This document shows, one piece after another, positions 36,990 to 46,016 of a stretch of 64,000 bases of DNA. The notes beneath the pieces were generated by a model. It worked only from the letters and a program-made list of their open reading frames with translations. It did no database searches and had not been told where the DNA came from. This DNA is from Paenibacillus rhizosphaerae. Lineage in GTDB: Bacteria > Bacillota > Bacilli > Paenibacillales > Paenibacillaceae. Location: contig NZ_JACHXJ010000005.1 of NCBI RefSeq assembly GCF_014192015.1, positions 310,001-374,000 of the forward strand, read 5' to 3'. The position numbers and the translations under genes are program-made. How positions within the stretch are numbered: the stretch's first letter is position 1; each line of letters begins with the position of its first letter.

Positions 36990-38957
36990 GTGAAACGAAT
37001 GTCGCTGTCCATTAAACGAAAGTTGCTGGTATCTTATCTCGTCGTGCTGATCGTTCCCAGCGTCATGATCGGAATGCTGTCTTACCAGTCGGCCAAAGGG
37101 GAAATTGAGGGGACGCTGATGAACAACGCCCTGGAGAGCAGCCAGTCGGCTGACCGGATCATCACGCAGAACATCCAGGCGAAGGTGGATGATCTCGCTT
37201 ACCTGATTCAACAGTCTTATGTCGCCAGTGCTGAAAGCGATCCCACCGGCAAGGGAGGCGAGCTCAAGGCGCAGCTGAGGCAGTACCTCACCCTGCATAA
37301 GGAGGTCAAGGACATATTGCTGGGAACGGATAGCGGCGATTTCGTCCGGGCCTCCGAGGACCCGCTGCCGGAGCGGTACGACGTCCGCAAGCAGGACTGG
37401 TATATCCGGGCGATCAAGCAGGGGAAGGGGGCGACCATCTCGCCGGTGTTTAAAGCGGCCAACGGCCAAATGTCCGCCTCCATCGCCCAGATGCTCCCAT
37501 CAGGCAAAGGCGTCATGTCGATCGAGCTCAATCTGGACACGATTCGCACCCTGACCCAAATGAAGCTGGGCAAGAACGGATACATCGTGATCGTCGATAC
37601 GGCCAAGAACTATGTGGTGCATCCGGACAAGACGGGGGAACCGGCGGAAGAAGTGGTGACCAAGCATCTGTTTGCCGGCCCAGAAGGAACATTCAGCTAT
37701 ACATACGAAAACGAGAGGAAGCGGGCGTCCTTCACGACGAACGAGCTCACCGGGTGGAAAATAGCCGGAACGATGTACGACAAAGAGGTGGCTGGTGCCG
37801 TCAGCGGCATCCGCAACACGGTCGTCCTGGTCATTTCGATATCCATCCTGGCCGCCCTGGCCATCATCCTGTTCAATATCCGCTCGATCATTAAGCCGAT
37901 TTCTGCGCTTACCTTGGCGACCGAGCGCATCAGCAAGGGGGACTTGCGGGAGGATCTGGACACGGCGAAGAGGGATGAGATCGGCAATCTCAGCCGTCAC
38001 TTCCAGGCGATGGTGGACAATCTCCGCACGATGATCGTCAGTGTCCAGGAAATCACGGATCACGTGAACGCGTCCGCCAAGGGGCTGGCTGCAGGCGCTG
38101 ATCAGACGACCAAAGCGATCGAGCATGTGACCGAAGCGATCCAGGAGGTCGCGGCCGGAAGCGAGCAGCAGCTTCGCGGTGTGGAGCAGAGCATGTTGAG
38201 CATGGAGGTTATGTCCAAGGAGTCCGAGCGGATTCGGGCCAACATGGACGGCGTCATGCAGACGATGCAGCGGACAACCCAATCGGCGGAAGAAGGCAAC
38301 GCGGCCGTGATCAGCGTTACGGACAAAATTCAGGGTATCCACGAAACGGTCAGCGACCTCGATGGTATCGTGGACACGATGAACGAACGTACGGCCCAGA
38401 TCGGCGAAATCGTCAATCTGATCACAGGCATTGCCCAGCAGACCCATCTCTTGGCGCTGAACGCGTCGATCGAGGCGGCCAGAGCCGGAGAGCATGGACG
38501 GGGCTTCGCCGTCGTCGCGATCGAGGTGCGGAAGCTGTCGGAGCAATCGGAGCAATCGGCCCAGCGGATCGAAGCGCTCGTCAACGGCATGAAGGGCGAG
38601 ATGACACGGATTCTGTCCGCCATGAACGACGCAAAGACGAGGGTGTCCGAAGGCATCGAAGCGGTGGATTTGACGGGCCGGTCGTTTACACGGATCCGCA
38701 AGGCTGTCAAAGGAGCCAGCGCGGACATCGCCTCGGCCGCCGAGGCATCGCGCTCGCTTGCGCAGAGCGGCGAAAGCGTCGAACAGTCGATTCGGCTCAT
38801 TCAGGGGTATTCGGAAGCAGCCGCAGGCAACACGCAGGCCGTCTCGGCTTCCGCCCAGGAACAGCTTGCCTCCATTGAGGAGATCGCCTCTTCGGCGGCC
38901 AGTCTGAAAAAGCTGGCTGAGCAGCTGCTCGAGCAGGTCGCACAATTTAAAATCTAA
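36990..38957 (+). CDS. Methyl-accepting chemotaxis protein, dCache type
   Basis: A 655-residue transmembrane chemoreceptor of the ordinary topology. TM1 (about 12-32), an extracellular double-Cache domain (QDWYIRAIKQGKGATISPV is the classical Cache element), TM2 (about 280-300), HAMP, and a methyl-accepting signalling domain with the conserved tip (HLLALNASIEAARAGEHG). GTG at 36990 has AAAGG nine bases upstream; ATG at 36999 is an alternative. Ligand unknown; dCache domains often bind amino acids or organic acids. Confidence 0.9.
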   Translation: MKRMSLSIKRKLLVSYLVVLIVPSVMIGMLSYQSAKGEIEGTLMNNALESSQSADRIITQNIQAKVDDLAYLIQQSYVASAESDPTGKGGELKAQLRQYLTLHKEVKDILLGTDSGDFVRASEDPLPERYDVRKQDWYIRAIKQGKGATISPVFKAANGQMSASIAQMLPSGKGVMSIELNLDTIRTLTQMKLGKNGYIVIVDTAKNYVVHPDKTGEPAEEVVTKHLFAGPEGTFSYTYENERKRASFTTNELTGWKIAGTMYDKEVAGAVSGIRNTVVLVISISILAALAIILFNIRSIIKPISALTLATERISKGDLREDLDTAKRDEIGNLSRHFQAMVDNLRTMIVSVQEITDHVNASAKGLAAGADQTTKAIEHVTEAIQEVAAGSEQQLRGVEQSMLSMEVMSKESERIRANMDGVMQTMQRTTQSAEEGNAAVISVTDKIQGIHETVSDLDGIVDTMNERTAQIGEIVNLITGIAQQTHLLALNASIEAARAGEHGRGFAVVAIEVRKLSEQSEQSAQRIEALVNGMKGEMTRILSAMNDAKTRVSEGIEAVDLTGRSFTRIRKAVKGASADIASAAEASRSLAQSGESVEQSIRLIQGYSEAAAGNTQAVSASAQEQLASIEEIASSAASLKKLAEQLLEQVAQFKI

Positions 38958-38971
38958 CGGCAATCGATAGA

Positions 38972-39012
38972 CAGGCGCTACCCGAAGCTGCAAGCGGGTG
39001 ACGCCTTTTTTT
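38972..39012 (+). terminator. Terminator after the dCache chemoreceptor
   Basis: AGGCG and ACCCG pair with CGGGT and CGCCT, followed by seven T. Confidence 0.85.
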
Positions 39013-39115
39013 GTGTATTCCCGGAGCCATTCACATAATTTATCCAAATCTGGCACAACCTACGGGTAAATTCCTTCTTGTTGGCAAGGAGCGGAAATCG
39101 AGGTGACTAGTGGAG

Positions 39116-40723
39116 ATGAAAAAAGGCGGTGCAACACCGGATAAGCCGCGTATGGCCCTTCCAACAGGAAGGGCATTGGGTCTGCCGTCTCCTTCATTGG
39201 ATAAGGTGCCGATCCAGAAGGATCTGAAAGTCAATACGGAGATGCTGAAGGATATCTTCGATGACTGCTCGGACATGGTCTACCGGAGCATGGAGGTTGC
39301 CCCTGGCGTTGAGGGCCTGCTCGTATACGTGGAAGGGATCGTGTTCTCCGAAGAACTTCAGATCCATATGATTCAGCCCATTATACAAGGGTTGGTCCGC
39401 CTGAAGAATGAGGGGGACGAGAACAAGGAACAGGACCCCGATCTGGAGCCGCTGGAGAATACGCGCGTGTCCCTGTCCCAGGTCAACAGCGCCACCATGT
39501 GGGGGGACGTCATCGAGGGGCTGATGAATTCCAGCGCGGTTATCCTGGTAGACGGATATTCGGAAGCCCATCTGTTCAATGTGAAAGGCGGACTGCGCCG
39601 AACCGTATCCGAACCGGAGACCGAAGCGGTCATCCGCGGGCCGCGCGAAGGATTTACGGAAATGCTTCGCGTCAATACGGCGCTGCTGCGCTTCAAGATT
39701 AAGTCCCCGAGGCTGAAGATGAAGAGCATCGTTCTCGGGACGGAGACCAAAACGGATGTGGTCATTTCGTACATCGAGGGACTGGCGAATCCCAAGATGA
39801 TCCGGGACGTCGAGAAGCGGCTCAAAGACATTGAGATCGACGGAATACTGGAATCCGGATATATCGAGGAATTGATTGAGGATCATCCGTACTCGCCGTT
39901 TCCCCAGCTTCAGTACACCGAGCGCCCCGACACCGCCGCGGCCCAGCTGCTGGAGGGGCGGTTTGCCATATTCACGGACGGCACGCCGTTCGTTCTCATC
40001 GGTCCGGTTACCTTTTTTCAACTGATGCAGGCGAGCGAGGACTATTACGAGCGGTTCTTCATCACGAACTTCATCCGGTGGATCCGGTATTTATTCGTGT
40101 TTATCGCCCTCTTCCTTCCTGCACTGTATATCGCTACGACGACCTATCATCAGGACATGCTGCCTTCGACCCTGGTGCTCAGCATCGCGGCTGCCCGGGA
40201 GGCGATCCCGTTTCCTGCGCTTGTCGAGGCGCTTATTATGGAAATTTCCTTCGAGGCCTTGCGCGAGGCCGGCATTAGGCTCCCGAAAACCGTCGGCCAG
40301 GCGGTCAGCATTCTGGGGGCGCTTGTTATCGGTCAGGCTGCGGTCGAAGCCGGCATCGTATCGGCCCCGATGGTCATTATCGTGTCGATGACGGGGATCG
40401 CCTCCTTTACGATTCCCCGTTTCAACCTGGCCATCACGGTCCGCCTGCTGCGGTTTCCGCTGATGATTCTGGCCGGGGTGCTCGGATTGTTCGGCATCGT
40501 GCTGGGCCTGGTATGGATTCTGGTACACGTGACGCAGCTGACCTCTTTCGGCGTGCCGTATATGTCCGGCATCAGCCCGTTCCATGTCCAGGATAACAAG
40601 GACGTGTTCGTGCGCGCCCCATGGTGGAAGATGATGCGGCGCCCGTCCTGGGCATCGAAGAAAGACCGGGTGCGCGAGAAGAAGGAGATCAACGGTACCC
40701 CGCAATCAAACAAGGTGTGGTGA
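39116..40723 (+). CDS. Spore germinant receptor A subunit (GerA family)
   Basis: A protein of about 535 residues with a large N-terminal cytoplasmic region and four or five C-terminal helices, the standard GerAA layout. Family signatures include VSLSQVNSATMWGDVIEGLMNSSAVILVDG-type sequence in the N-domain and REAIPFPALVEALIMEISFEALREAGIRLP in the membrane part. It forms the inner-membrane germinant receptor of dormant spores with subunits B and C. ATG at 39116 is 10 bases after GAGGTG; GTG at 39110 is possible. A -10-like CATAAT at 39034-39039 resembles forespore sigma-G promoters, but its -35 is weak. Confidence 0.9.
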   Translation: MKKGGATPDKPRMALPTGRALGLPSPSLDKVPIQKDLKVNTEMLKDIFDDCSDMVYRSMEVAPGVEGLLVYVEGIVFSEELQIHMIQPIIQGLVRLKNEGDENKEQDPDLEPLENTRVSLSQVNSATMWGDVIEGLMNSSAVILVDGYSEAHLFNVKGGLRRTVSEPETEAVIRGPREGFTEMLRVNTALLRFKIKSPRLKMKSIVLGTETKTDVVISYIEGLANPKMIRDVEKRLKDIEIDGILESGYIEELIEDHPYSPFPQLQYTERPDTAAAQLLEGRFAIFTDGTPFVLIGPVTFFQLMQASEDYYERFFITNFIRWIRYLFVFIALFLPALYIATTTYHQDMLPSTLVLSIAAAREAIPFPALVEALIMEISFEALREAGIRLPKTVGQAVSILGALVIGQAAVEAGIVSAPMVIIVSMTGIASFTIPRFNLAITVRLLRFPLMILAGVLGLFGIVLGLVWILVHVTQLTSFGVPYMSGISPFHVQDNKDVFVRAPWWKMMRRPSWASKKDRVREKKEINGTPQSNKVW

Positions 40724-40724
40724 T

Positions 40725-41918
40725 ATGGACATGATCAAGAAATGGGCGGTTGCCGGTCTGTTGCTCCTGAGCCCGCTTGCGCTGGCCGGCTGCTGGGATC
40801 GTAAAGAAATCAACGACATTGCCTTCGTCATCGGATCTTCCGTCGACAAGGAAAACGGGTTGTACCGAAGTGCCCTCCAGATTGCATTGCCGGGAAATTT
40901 GGGCGGTGCGGGCAGTAAAGGCGGGGGCGGAGGCACCAGTGGCGGAAAGTCTTACTATTTGGAATCGAAGACGGGCATTACGCTGCGCAGCGCCAATATG
41001 GAAATCCAGGCCGGCAACTCCCGGAACCTTTCCTTTTCCCATCGGCGGGTGCTGCTTGTCGGCGAGGATTTTGCGAGGGACGGCATTGCGCCGATGCTGG
41101 ACCAATTTGCCCGGATTCCGCAGAATCGCCTGTCATCGCTGGTGGCGGTGACAAGCGGATCGGCGTACAAAATTTTGGACGCCGCTGCACCGATGGAGCA
41201 GTTCTCCAGCGAAATGATCCGGGAGCTGATCAACGAATTCACGAAAAGACCCGATTCGCTGAAACAGCTGGTTAACACACTCATGACGGATGGCGTGGAC
41301 GTGGCTCTTCCGTACCTGTCTATTCAAGAGGCGGTGCCGCCGGGCGTGGGAACGTCCAAAAATAATATCCAGGTTTCGGGTCTGGCCTTGTTTGACGAAG
41401 ACAAGTTCGTGGGAGCCCTGGAAGGGCAGGAAGGCAAAATCATCAATCTGGCCATGAATCAGGCTCCCTCCCCGGACATTATCGTCGACGGGCCCGGAGG
41501 TAAAGGCCACATTTCCATTCGCTTCAGCGAAAATGAGGCCAAGCTGAAACCGTTCGTCCGCGGCAACGATATCACGATGACTATCGAAATTTACGCCAAG
41601 GGCGCCGTGTACGAAAACGATTCGAACAGCCTTATCAGTGATGAGCGGAGTCTCCGGGACCTGGAACGCCGGGCCAGCGAGGAGATTGTCGATAAAGTGC
41701 AGCTCGCCATGAGGTCACTGCAGCATAAATACAATTCGGATATTCTGGGATTCGGCAGATCGATCTACGAGAATGACCCTAAGGCTTGGCAGAGGTTTAA
41801 AGGCAATTGGAAGAAGGTATATCCCGAAGTCAAGGTTATCGTAAAACCTGAGCTTCATATCGAGAATATCGGAGCCGTCGGCAAGCCCTTCGGCAGAAAG
41901 GAAATCAGGAATGATTAA
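40725..41918 (+). CDS. Spore germinant receptor C subunit, lipoprotein (GerC family)
   Basis: A 397-residue GerAC-type lipoprotein. Signal peptide residues 1-22 end in the lipobox LALAGC (Cys 23), followed by the family start CWDRKEINDIAFVIGSSVD. A Gly-rich insertion (GGAGSKGGGGGTSGGK) lies near residues 60-75. ATG at 40725 begins one base after the A-subunit stop, with AAGGTG upstream, so expression is coupled. It is anchored on the outer face of the spore inner membrane. Confidence 0.9.
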   Translation: MDMIKKWAVAGLLLLSPLALAGCWDRKEINDIAFVIGSSVDKENGLYRSALQIALPGNLGGAGSKGGGGGTSGGKSYYLESKTGITLRSANMEIQAGNSRNLSFSHRRVLLVGEDFARDGIAPMLDQFARIPQNRLSSLVAVTSGSAYKILDAAAPMEQFSSEMIRELINEFTKRPDSLKQLVNTLMTDGVDVALPYLSIQEAVPPGVGTSKNNIQVSGLALFDEDKFVGALEGQEGKIINLAMNQAPSPDIIVDGPGGKGHISIRFSENEAKLKPFVRGNDITMTIEIYAKGAVYENDSNSLISDERSLRDLERRASEEIVDKVQLAMRSLQHKYNSDILGFGRSIYENDPKAWQRFKGNWKKVYPEVKVIVKPELHIENIGAVGKPFGRKEIRND

Positions 41919-42126
41919 GCTTCTGGGGATGTATATCTTGGCCGCTATATTGATAATCCTGGTCGATCGGAAGGTCATGCGCGACATTCCGGGGATTAAC
42001 CGTTGGATGGCCTATATCCTGCTCGCAGGCGGGTTCGGAATATGGGCTTACTGCCTGCAGTTTGGCCGCGTCGTGTACGGATCGGTGCTGGCGGGACATT
42101 ATCTCGACAAATTCGTTCCTTTTTGA
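41911..42126 (+). CDS. Germinant receptor D-type small membrane protein
   Basis: A 71-residue protein with two predicted membrane helices (about 5-20 and 31-50) and a short charged loop (VDRKVMRDIPGINRW). It overlaps the C-subunit stop by eight bases. Small two-helix D proteins are known in some ger operons of spore formers, where they modulate receptor output. The assignment rests on size, topology and position. Confidence 0.75.
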   Translation: MIKLLGMYILAAILIILVDRKVMRDIPGINRWMAYILLAGGFGIWAYCLQFGRVVYGSVLAGHYLDKFVPF

Positions 42127-42156
42127 ATGTGAAATCGCAATAAAGGAGGCAGGGCT

Positions 42157-43248
42157 GTGAATAAAGTGACGAACCGGCAGTTTAGGATGCTCGGAATCAC
42201 CTATATCTTGAACACCACATTAATCCACATACCGAGTGAGCTGGCCAATTATGCCAAGCAGCACGCCTACCTGTCCTTTCTTCCGGCAGGACTCGTCGTT
42301 GCGCTGATGCTTCTGCTCTTGTCCAAAAGCGCCAAGCGGTTCCCCGGGAAGGACCTGTTCCAATCGCTCAACGGACGGCATAAAGTGATCGGAAGAGTGA
42401 TTACCTTCCTGTACCTGATATTTTTCTTTATCATCCTGGCCAGGGATATCCGCATGGTTGCCGACTTTACCAATGTCGTCCTGCTGCCGCTAACGCCGAT
42501 CTTCATCATTTCTATTGCGATCACGGCGACGGTGATTTTTATCGCCAGAGGAGGCGTGCAGACGGTGATGGGCATTGCCGATCTGTATGGGCCGATTATG
42601 ACGACGGTGATCCTCACCATGCCGTTTATCGTGGCCAAGGATTTTGATCTCAACTATATCAAGCCTTACTTTTATGTCGATTGGGCGGGCGTCGGCAAAG
42701 GGAGCTGGGTCGTCTTTTCTTACCTGGGCCAGATTCTGGCGCTCCCGTTCATCTTCTCAAGCAAGGATTACCGGATCCGTGACGGGATGTACGCTCTGCT
42801 CCTGTCGACAGGGCTGCTGCTTCTGATTGTCATTATGATTGCGCTGCTGGTAGGCATACCCATTGCCGAAAGTCTGATGTATCCGTCTTACGAAATGTCC
42901 CGGCAGATTAAAATCACCGATTTCCTCGACCGGTTCGACATGCCGCTCGTAGCTCTCTGGTTTCCGGCCGTTCTACTGAATATTGCCACTAGCTTGTTCA
43001 TTATTTGTTACGGATTAAAAACGATGATCCCGCAGATTTCCGGAAAAATGATGACATCACCCATCGGGTTGTTCGCCGTGGTCACAGCCTTCTGGATCTA
43101 CCCCAATTCGGTCGAAGTGTTCCGGTTCGACAGGGAGTGGACGGTCGTGGCGTTGGTGTTCGTCATCGTGCTGCCGATCTTTATCTTTTTGTTCCATCGA
43201 CCCCATCGAAAGCCCCGGATGCAGAAACCCCGGGAGGACGCTACCTGA
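42157..43248 (+). CDS. Spore germinant receptor B subunit (GerB, APC-like)
   Basis: A 363-residue membrane protein with ten hydrophobic helices, belonging to the amino-acid-permease-like GerAB family. It opens with the typical KVTNRQFRMLGITYILNT. The B subunit is considered the germinant-binding subunit. GTG at 42157 has AAGGAGG seven bases upstream. It is the last gene of the A-C-D-B operon. The germinant identity is not readable from the sequence. Confidence 0.9.
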   Translation: MNKVTNRQFRMLGITYILNTTLIHIPSELANYAKQHAYLSFLPAGLVVALMLLLLSKSAKRFPGKDLFQSLNGRHKVIGRVITFLYLIFFFIILARDIRMVADFTNVVLLPLTPIFIISIAITATVIFIARGGVQTVMGIADLYGPIMTTVILTMPFIVAKDFDLNYIKPYFYVDWAGVGKGSWVVFSYLGQILALPFIFSSKDYRIRDGMYALLLSTGLLLLIVIMIALLVGIPIAESLMYPSYEMSRQIKITDFLDRFDMPLVALWFPAVLLNIATSLFIICYGLKTMIPQISGKMMTSPIGLFAVVTAFWIYPNSVEVFRFDREWTVVALVFVIVLPIFIFLFHRPHRKPRMQKPREDAT

Positions 43249-43390
43249 TCCATCTGCCGGCAAAAATAAATCAGACCCTTTCAGTTAGATTAGAGGGGAT
43301 AAAAGTGATACAATAGAAGGAACGGGCGGCCCTGAAGCCTGCGGCTGAAGGGGATGTCCTGCCTGCTAGGCAAACCTGAAGGGTGATTAC

Positions 43391-43933
43391 ATGACAACCA
43401 AATCGAAAAAGCACAACATTTTTCATATGTTTTACCGGAAAATCAAGCTGAACATGATCAAGCTGTTTCGTTCCCCGGGCGGAGCACGCAAAGTGTCACT
43501 CGGATTTGCGCTCGGGTTCGGCCTCGAGATGATCGTCATTTCCACCGGGTCGCTGGTGTATTTGATTTTTTACCCTACGGTAAGGCTGTCCGGCGGCTCG
43601 CTTCCGGCAGCTATTATAGGCAATGTCATTGGCAAGCTCACTTTCCTTCCTATTGTCCTCCTCCCTTTTGCCAAGAAAATCGGAGAATGGTTCTTTCCGA
43701 AAAAAATGGTGGATATTCCGGTCCAGGAGCATGCTTGGAGAAACCTGCTGTCCGGCGATTTCACCATATTTAAGCATCTGCTGCAGGGCGGCCTCCATGT
43801 GCTGATCGGCATGTCGGTGTTCGGCCTGGTGCTTGGCGTCATTTCCTTTTTTGTCGTTCGATTCTTGTATAACCAGCGCAAAAGACACCGTCTGGCCAAG
43901 CGCCAAAACGCCACTGCCGTCAAAAGTCTTTGA
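43391..43933 (+). CDS. DUF2062 membrane protein
   Basis: A 180-residue protein with the DUF2062 pattern: a basic N-terminus, helices around residues 42-65, 75-95 and 135-160, and the SPGGARKVSLGFALGFGLEMIV-type opening. It is a predicted inner-membrane protein of unknown function. ATG at 43391 follows GAAGGG. A TACAAT -10 element lies at 43308-43313, leaving a GC-rich leader of about 75 bases with several short complementary segments. Confidence 0.8.
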   Translation: MTTKSKKHNIFHMFYRKIKLNMIKLFRSPGGARKVSLGFALGFGLEMIVISTGSLVYLIFYPTVRLSGGSLPAAIIGNVIGKLTFLPIVLLPFAKKIGEWFFPKKMVDIPVQEHAWRNLLSGDFTIFKHLLQGGLHVLIGMSVFGLVLGVISFFVVRFLYNQRKRHRLAKRQNATAVKSL

Positions 43934-44021
43934 ATCTTTTCATCTCCTGGGGCGGGATTTCAAGTATACTGTTTAATAAAACAGTGGCGGGTTCCATGAA
44001 CCCTGATGAGGAGAAGGATGC

Positions 44022-44834
44022 ATGGCTCGGAATTTGGCAGGTAAAAAAATTGCGTTAACCGGTCCCCGCAAGGCGGCCGAAATGGCCAAACTTGTGGAGA
44101 ACATGGGAGGCATTCCGCTGATTCGTCCCGCACAGGGAACGGTATTCCTCGACGATGTGAAGCTGCGCGAGGATATTGAAGCCTGGATCGCCAATCCCCC
44201 GGCCTGGGTCATATTGACGACGGGCATGGGGCTCGACGCCATCGATCAGGTAGCGGAGGAGATGGGGGCTGGCGCTGCACTGCTGGAAGCGCTGCAGGGC
44301 TCGTCCATTGCCGCCCGGGGTTACAAGACGGTTAATGCGCTGAAGAAAAGAGGGATTATCCCGATCGTACGGGATGACGACGGAAGCACGGCCGGTCTGA
44401 TCCGGGGACTGGCTTCTTATTCGTTTCAAGGCGCGGACGTCATTCTTCAGCTGCACGGCGATCCGGCCCCGAAGCTGACCGCCTGGCTGCAGGAACAGGG
44501 GGCACAGGTGCGGGAGGTGCTGCCGTATCAGCATATTGCTCCGGATGAAGCGGAGCTTGCGCGGCTGCTCGCCGAAATTACGGCGGCGGAGCTGGACGCC
44601 GTGGCGTTCACCAGCGGCCCGCAGGTGCGCAACCTGATCGAGTACGCCCGGGCGAAGGGCGAGCTTTCGGAGCTGATATCGGCTTTCTCCGGACCAGTCA
44701 TCGCGGCGGCCGTTGGCAAAATTACGGCCCAGGCGTTGCGGGAGGAAGGCATCGAACGCGTCTGCTCGCCGGAGGAAGATGAGCGGATGGGCAGCATGAT
44801 GGTGGAACTGGGAAGGTATTTTGTTCGAAATTGA
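44022..44834 (+). CDS. Uroporphyrinogen-III synthase-like protein
   Basis: A 270-residue HemD-fold protein with two alternating alpha/beta domains (GKKIALTGPRKAAEMAKLVENMGG at the start; LDAVAFTSGPQVRNLIEYA and AAVGKITAQALREEGI in the second half). HemD closes hydroxymethylbilane to uroporphyrinogen III. It stands outside any hem operon here, so it may be a paralogue with a specialised role such as siroheme or a regulatory version. GAGGAGAAGG precedes ATG at 44022. Confidence 0.8.
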   Translation: MARNLAGKKIALTGPRKAAEMAKLVENMGGIPLIRPAQGTVFLDDVKLREDIEAWIANPPAWVILTTGMGLDAIDQVAEEMGAGAALLEALQGSSIAARGYKTVNALKKRGIIPIVRDDDGSTAGLIRGLASYSFQGADVILQLHGDPAPKLTAWLQEQGAQVREVLPYQHIAPDEAELARLLAEITAAELDAVAFTSGPQVRNLIEYARAKGELSELISAFSGPVIAAAVGKITAQALREEGIERVCSPEEDERMGSMMVELGRYFVRN

Positions 44835-44860
44835 CGGAAGGGACATGTCCATACAGACGG

Positions 44861-44888
44861 GGGATGCGGCTGGTCGCATCCCTTTTTT
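44861..44888 (+). terminator. Terminator after the HemD-like gene
   Basis: GGGATGCG pairs with CGCATCCC, then six T. Confidence 0.88.
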
Positions 44889-44973
44889 CCTACACCAAAA
44901 CGAAAGGAATTAAAGGTTTTTTTCGGAAAGTGTGGAATGCTATAGGGAACGAGAGCGAGCAAGGAGGAACATA

Positions 44974-45612
44974 ATGAACAAGAAAAAAAGCATTTTACTC
45001 GGCGATTACACGCATCCGAAATTTCACCCTTTGCAGGGGGTGGACGCGCAGATCAGCCATATTTTGAACGATGTCATTTCGGTTCAATGCAGCGAGAACA
45101 AAAATTTGCTGCTCGAAGAGCATTTGAAGCCGTTTGACCTTTGCATATGCTATTTCGACCTGTGGGACGAGAAGGTGTCTCCGCAGCAGACAGCGGGTCT
45201 GCTGTCTTACGTGAGCCAGGGGGGAGGACTGCTTGTCATCCACAACGGCCTGTCCATCGGCAACCGGCGATACGAGCTGGCCCAGCTGGCCGGCGGCCGT
45301 TTTAACGGTCATCCACCGTACCAGCCGCTGTCGTTCCGGGTGAGCGCGGAGGACCAGGTTACGAAAGGCATCGAGCCTTTTGAACTCGACGAAGAACCGT
45401 ACCAGATCGATTTCGACCCGTTTGGCCAAAGAACCGTGCTGCTGGAATACGAACTGGAAGGAACGTGGCATCCGGCGGCCTGGAAGCATAGCTACGGCAT
45501 GGGAAGAGTCGCTTTTCTGATGCCGGGGCATCACGAGCCGACGTTCCTCCATCCGCAGATCCGCCGGCTTATTCTGCAGGCCGCGCAATGGGCGGCGCAT
45601 CTTCCGGGTTAA
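44974..45612 (+). CDS. ThuA-like domain protein
   Basis: A 212-residue class-I-glutamine-amidotransferase-like fold protein of the ThuA/trehalose-utilisation group. Typical elements are LLVIHNGLS after a glycine-rich turn, RYELAQLAGGRFNGHP, and GRVAFLMPGHHEPTFLHP near the end. Some ThuA proteins act on disaccharides or lie in sugar-oxidation operons; no sugar genes flank this one, so the role is open. ATG at 44974 follows AAGGAGG. Confidence 0.8.
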   Translation: MNKKKSILLGDYTHPKFHPLQGVDAQISHILNDVISVQCSENKNLLLEEHLKPFDLCICYFDLWDEKVSPQQTAGLLSYVSQGGGLLVIHNGLSIGNRRYELAQLAGGRFNGHPPYQPLSFRVSAEDQVTKGIEPFELDEEPYQIDFDPFGQRTVLLEYELEGTWHPAAWKHSYGMGRVAFLMPGHHEPTFLHPQIRRLILQAAQWAAHLPG

Positions 45613-45685
45613 TGCGGCCACCGGGTTTATATGACCCATCATTTGGGGGTATAATATATTGACTATAGCTTTGGGAGGAATAACC

Positions 45686-46015
45686 ATGAGTGATCTGTTT
45701 AAAAAAGCAATTTCATTGGGATGGGGCCTTACCATAGTGAGCAAAGAGAAAGTCGAAAAGATCGTGGACGATCTAGTCAAACGGGGCGAGCTGGCGCCGT
45801 CGGAATCCAAGGATCTGGTCAACCGGCTGGTGGAACGCGGCGAAGAGGAGCAGTCCCAATTTAAAACGTGGATTCAGGAGCAGGTTCGGCGTGTGTTGAC
45901 GGACATTCACGTTCCTTCCGATCAGGACATCGTCAGTCTGGAACAGCGCATCGCAACATTGGAGAAGAGGGTGGCGGAGCTCGAAGCAGAGCGTTCCGAA
46001 CCGGCCGCGGAATAA
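45686..46015 (+). CDS. Phasin-like coiled-coil protein
   Basis: A 109-residue protein resembling the phasin/PhaF-type family: N-terminal MSDLFKKAISLGWGLTIVSKEKVEKI, then RGELAPSESKDLVNRLVERG, and a C-terminal coiled coil (DIVSLEQRIATLEKRVAELEAE). It is separated by one base from the UbiB-like kinase gene, a pairing found in many bacteria and suggesting a joint membrane-lipid role. TGGGAGG precedes ATG at 45686. No PHA synthesis genes are in the window. Confidence 0.78.
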   Translation: MSDLFKKAISLGWGLTIVSKEKVEKIVDDLVKRGELAPSESKDLVNRLVERGEEEQSQFKTWIQEQVRRVLTDIHVPSDQDIVSLEQRIATLEKRVAELEAERSEPAAE

Positions 46016-46016
46016 G

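Noticed and set aside
37500..39056. 518-codon minus-strand frame over the dCache chemoreceptor
   Set aside because: Antisense to a protein with intact Cache, HAMP and signalling motifs.
43308..43390. c-di-GMP-I riboswitch
   Set aside because: Only the short GGCAAACC string matches; the downstream conserved half is absent before the start codon.
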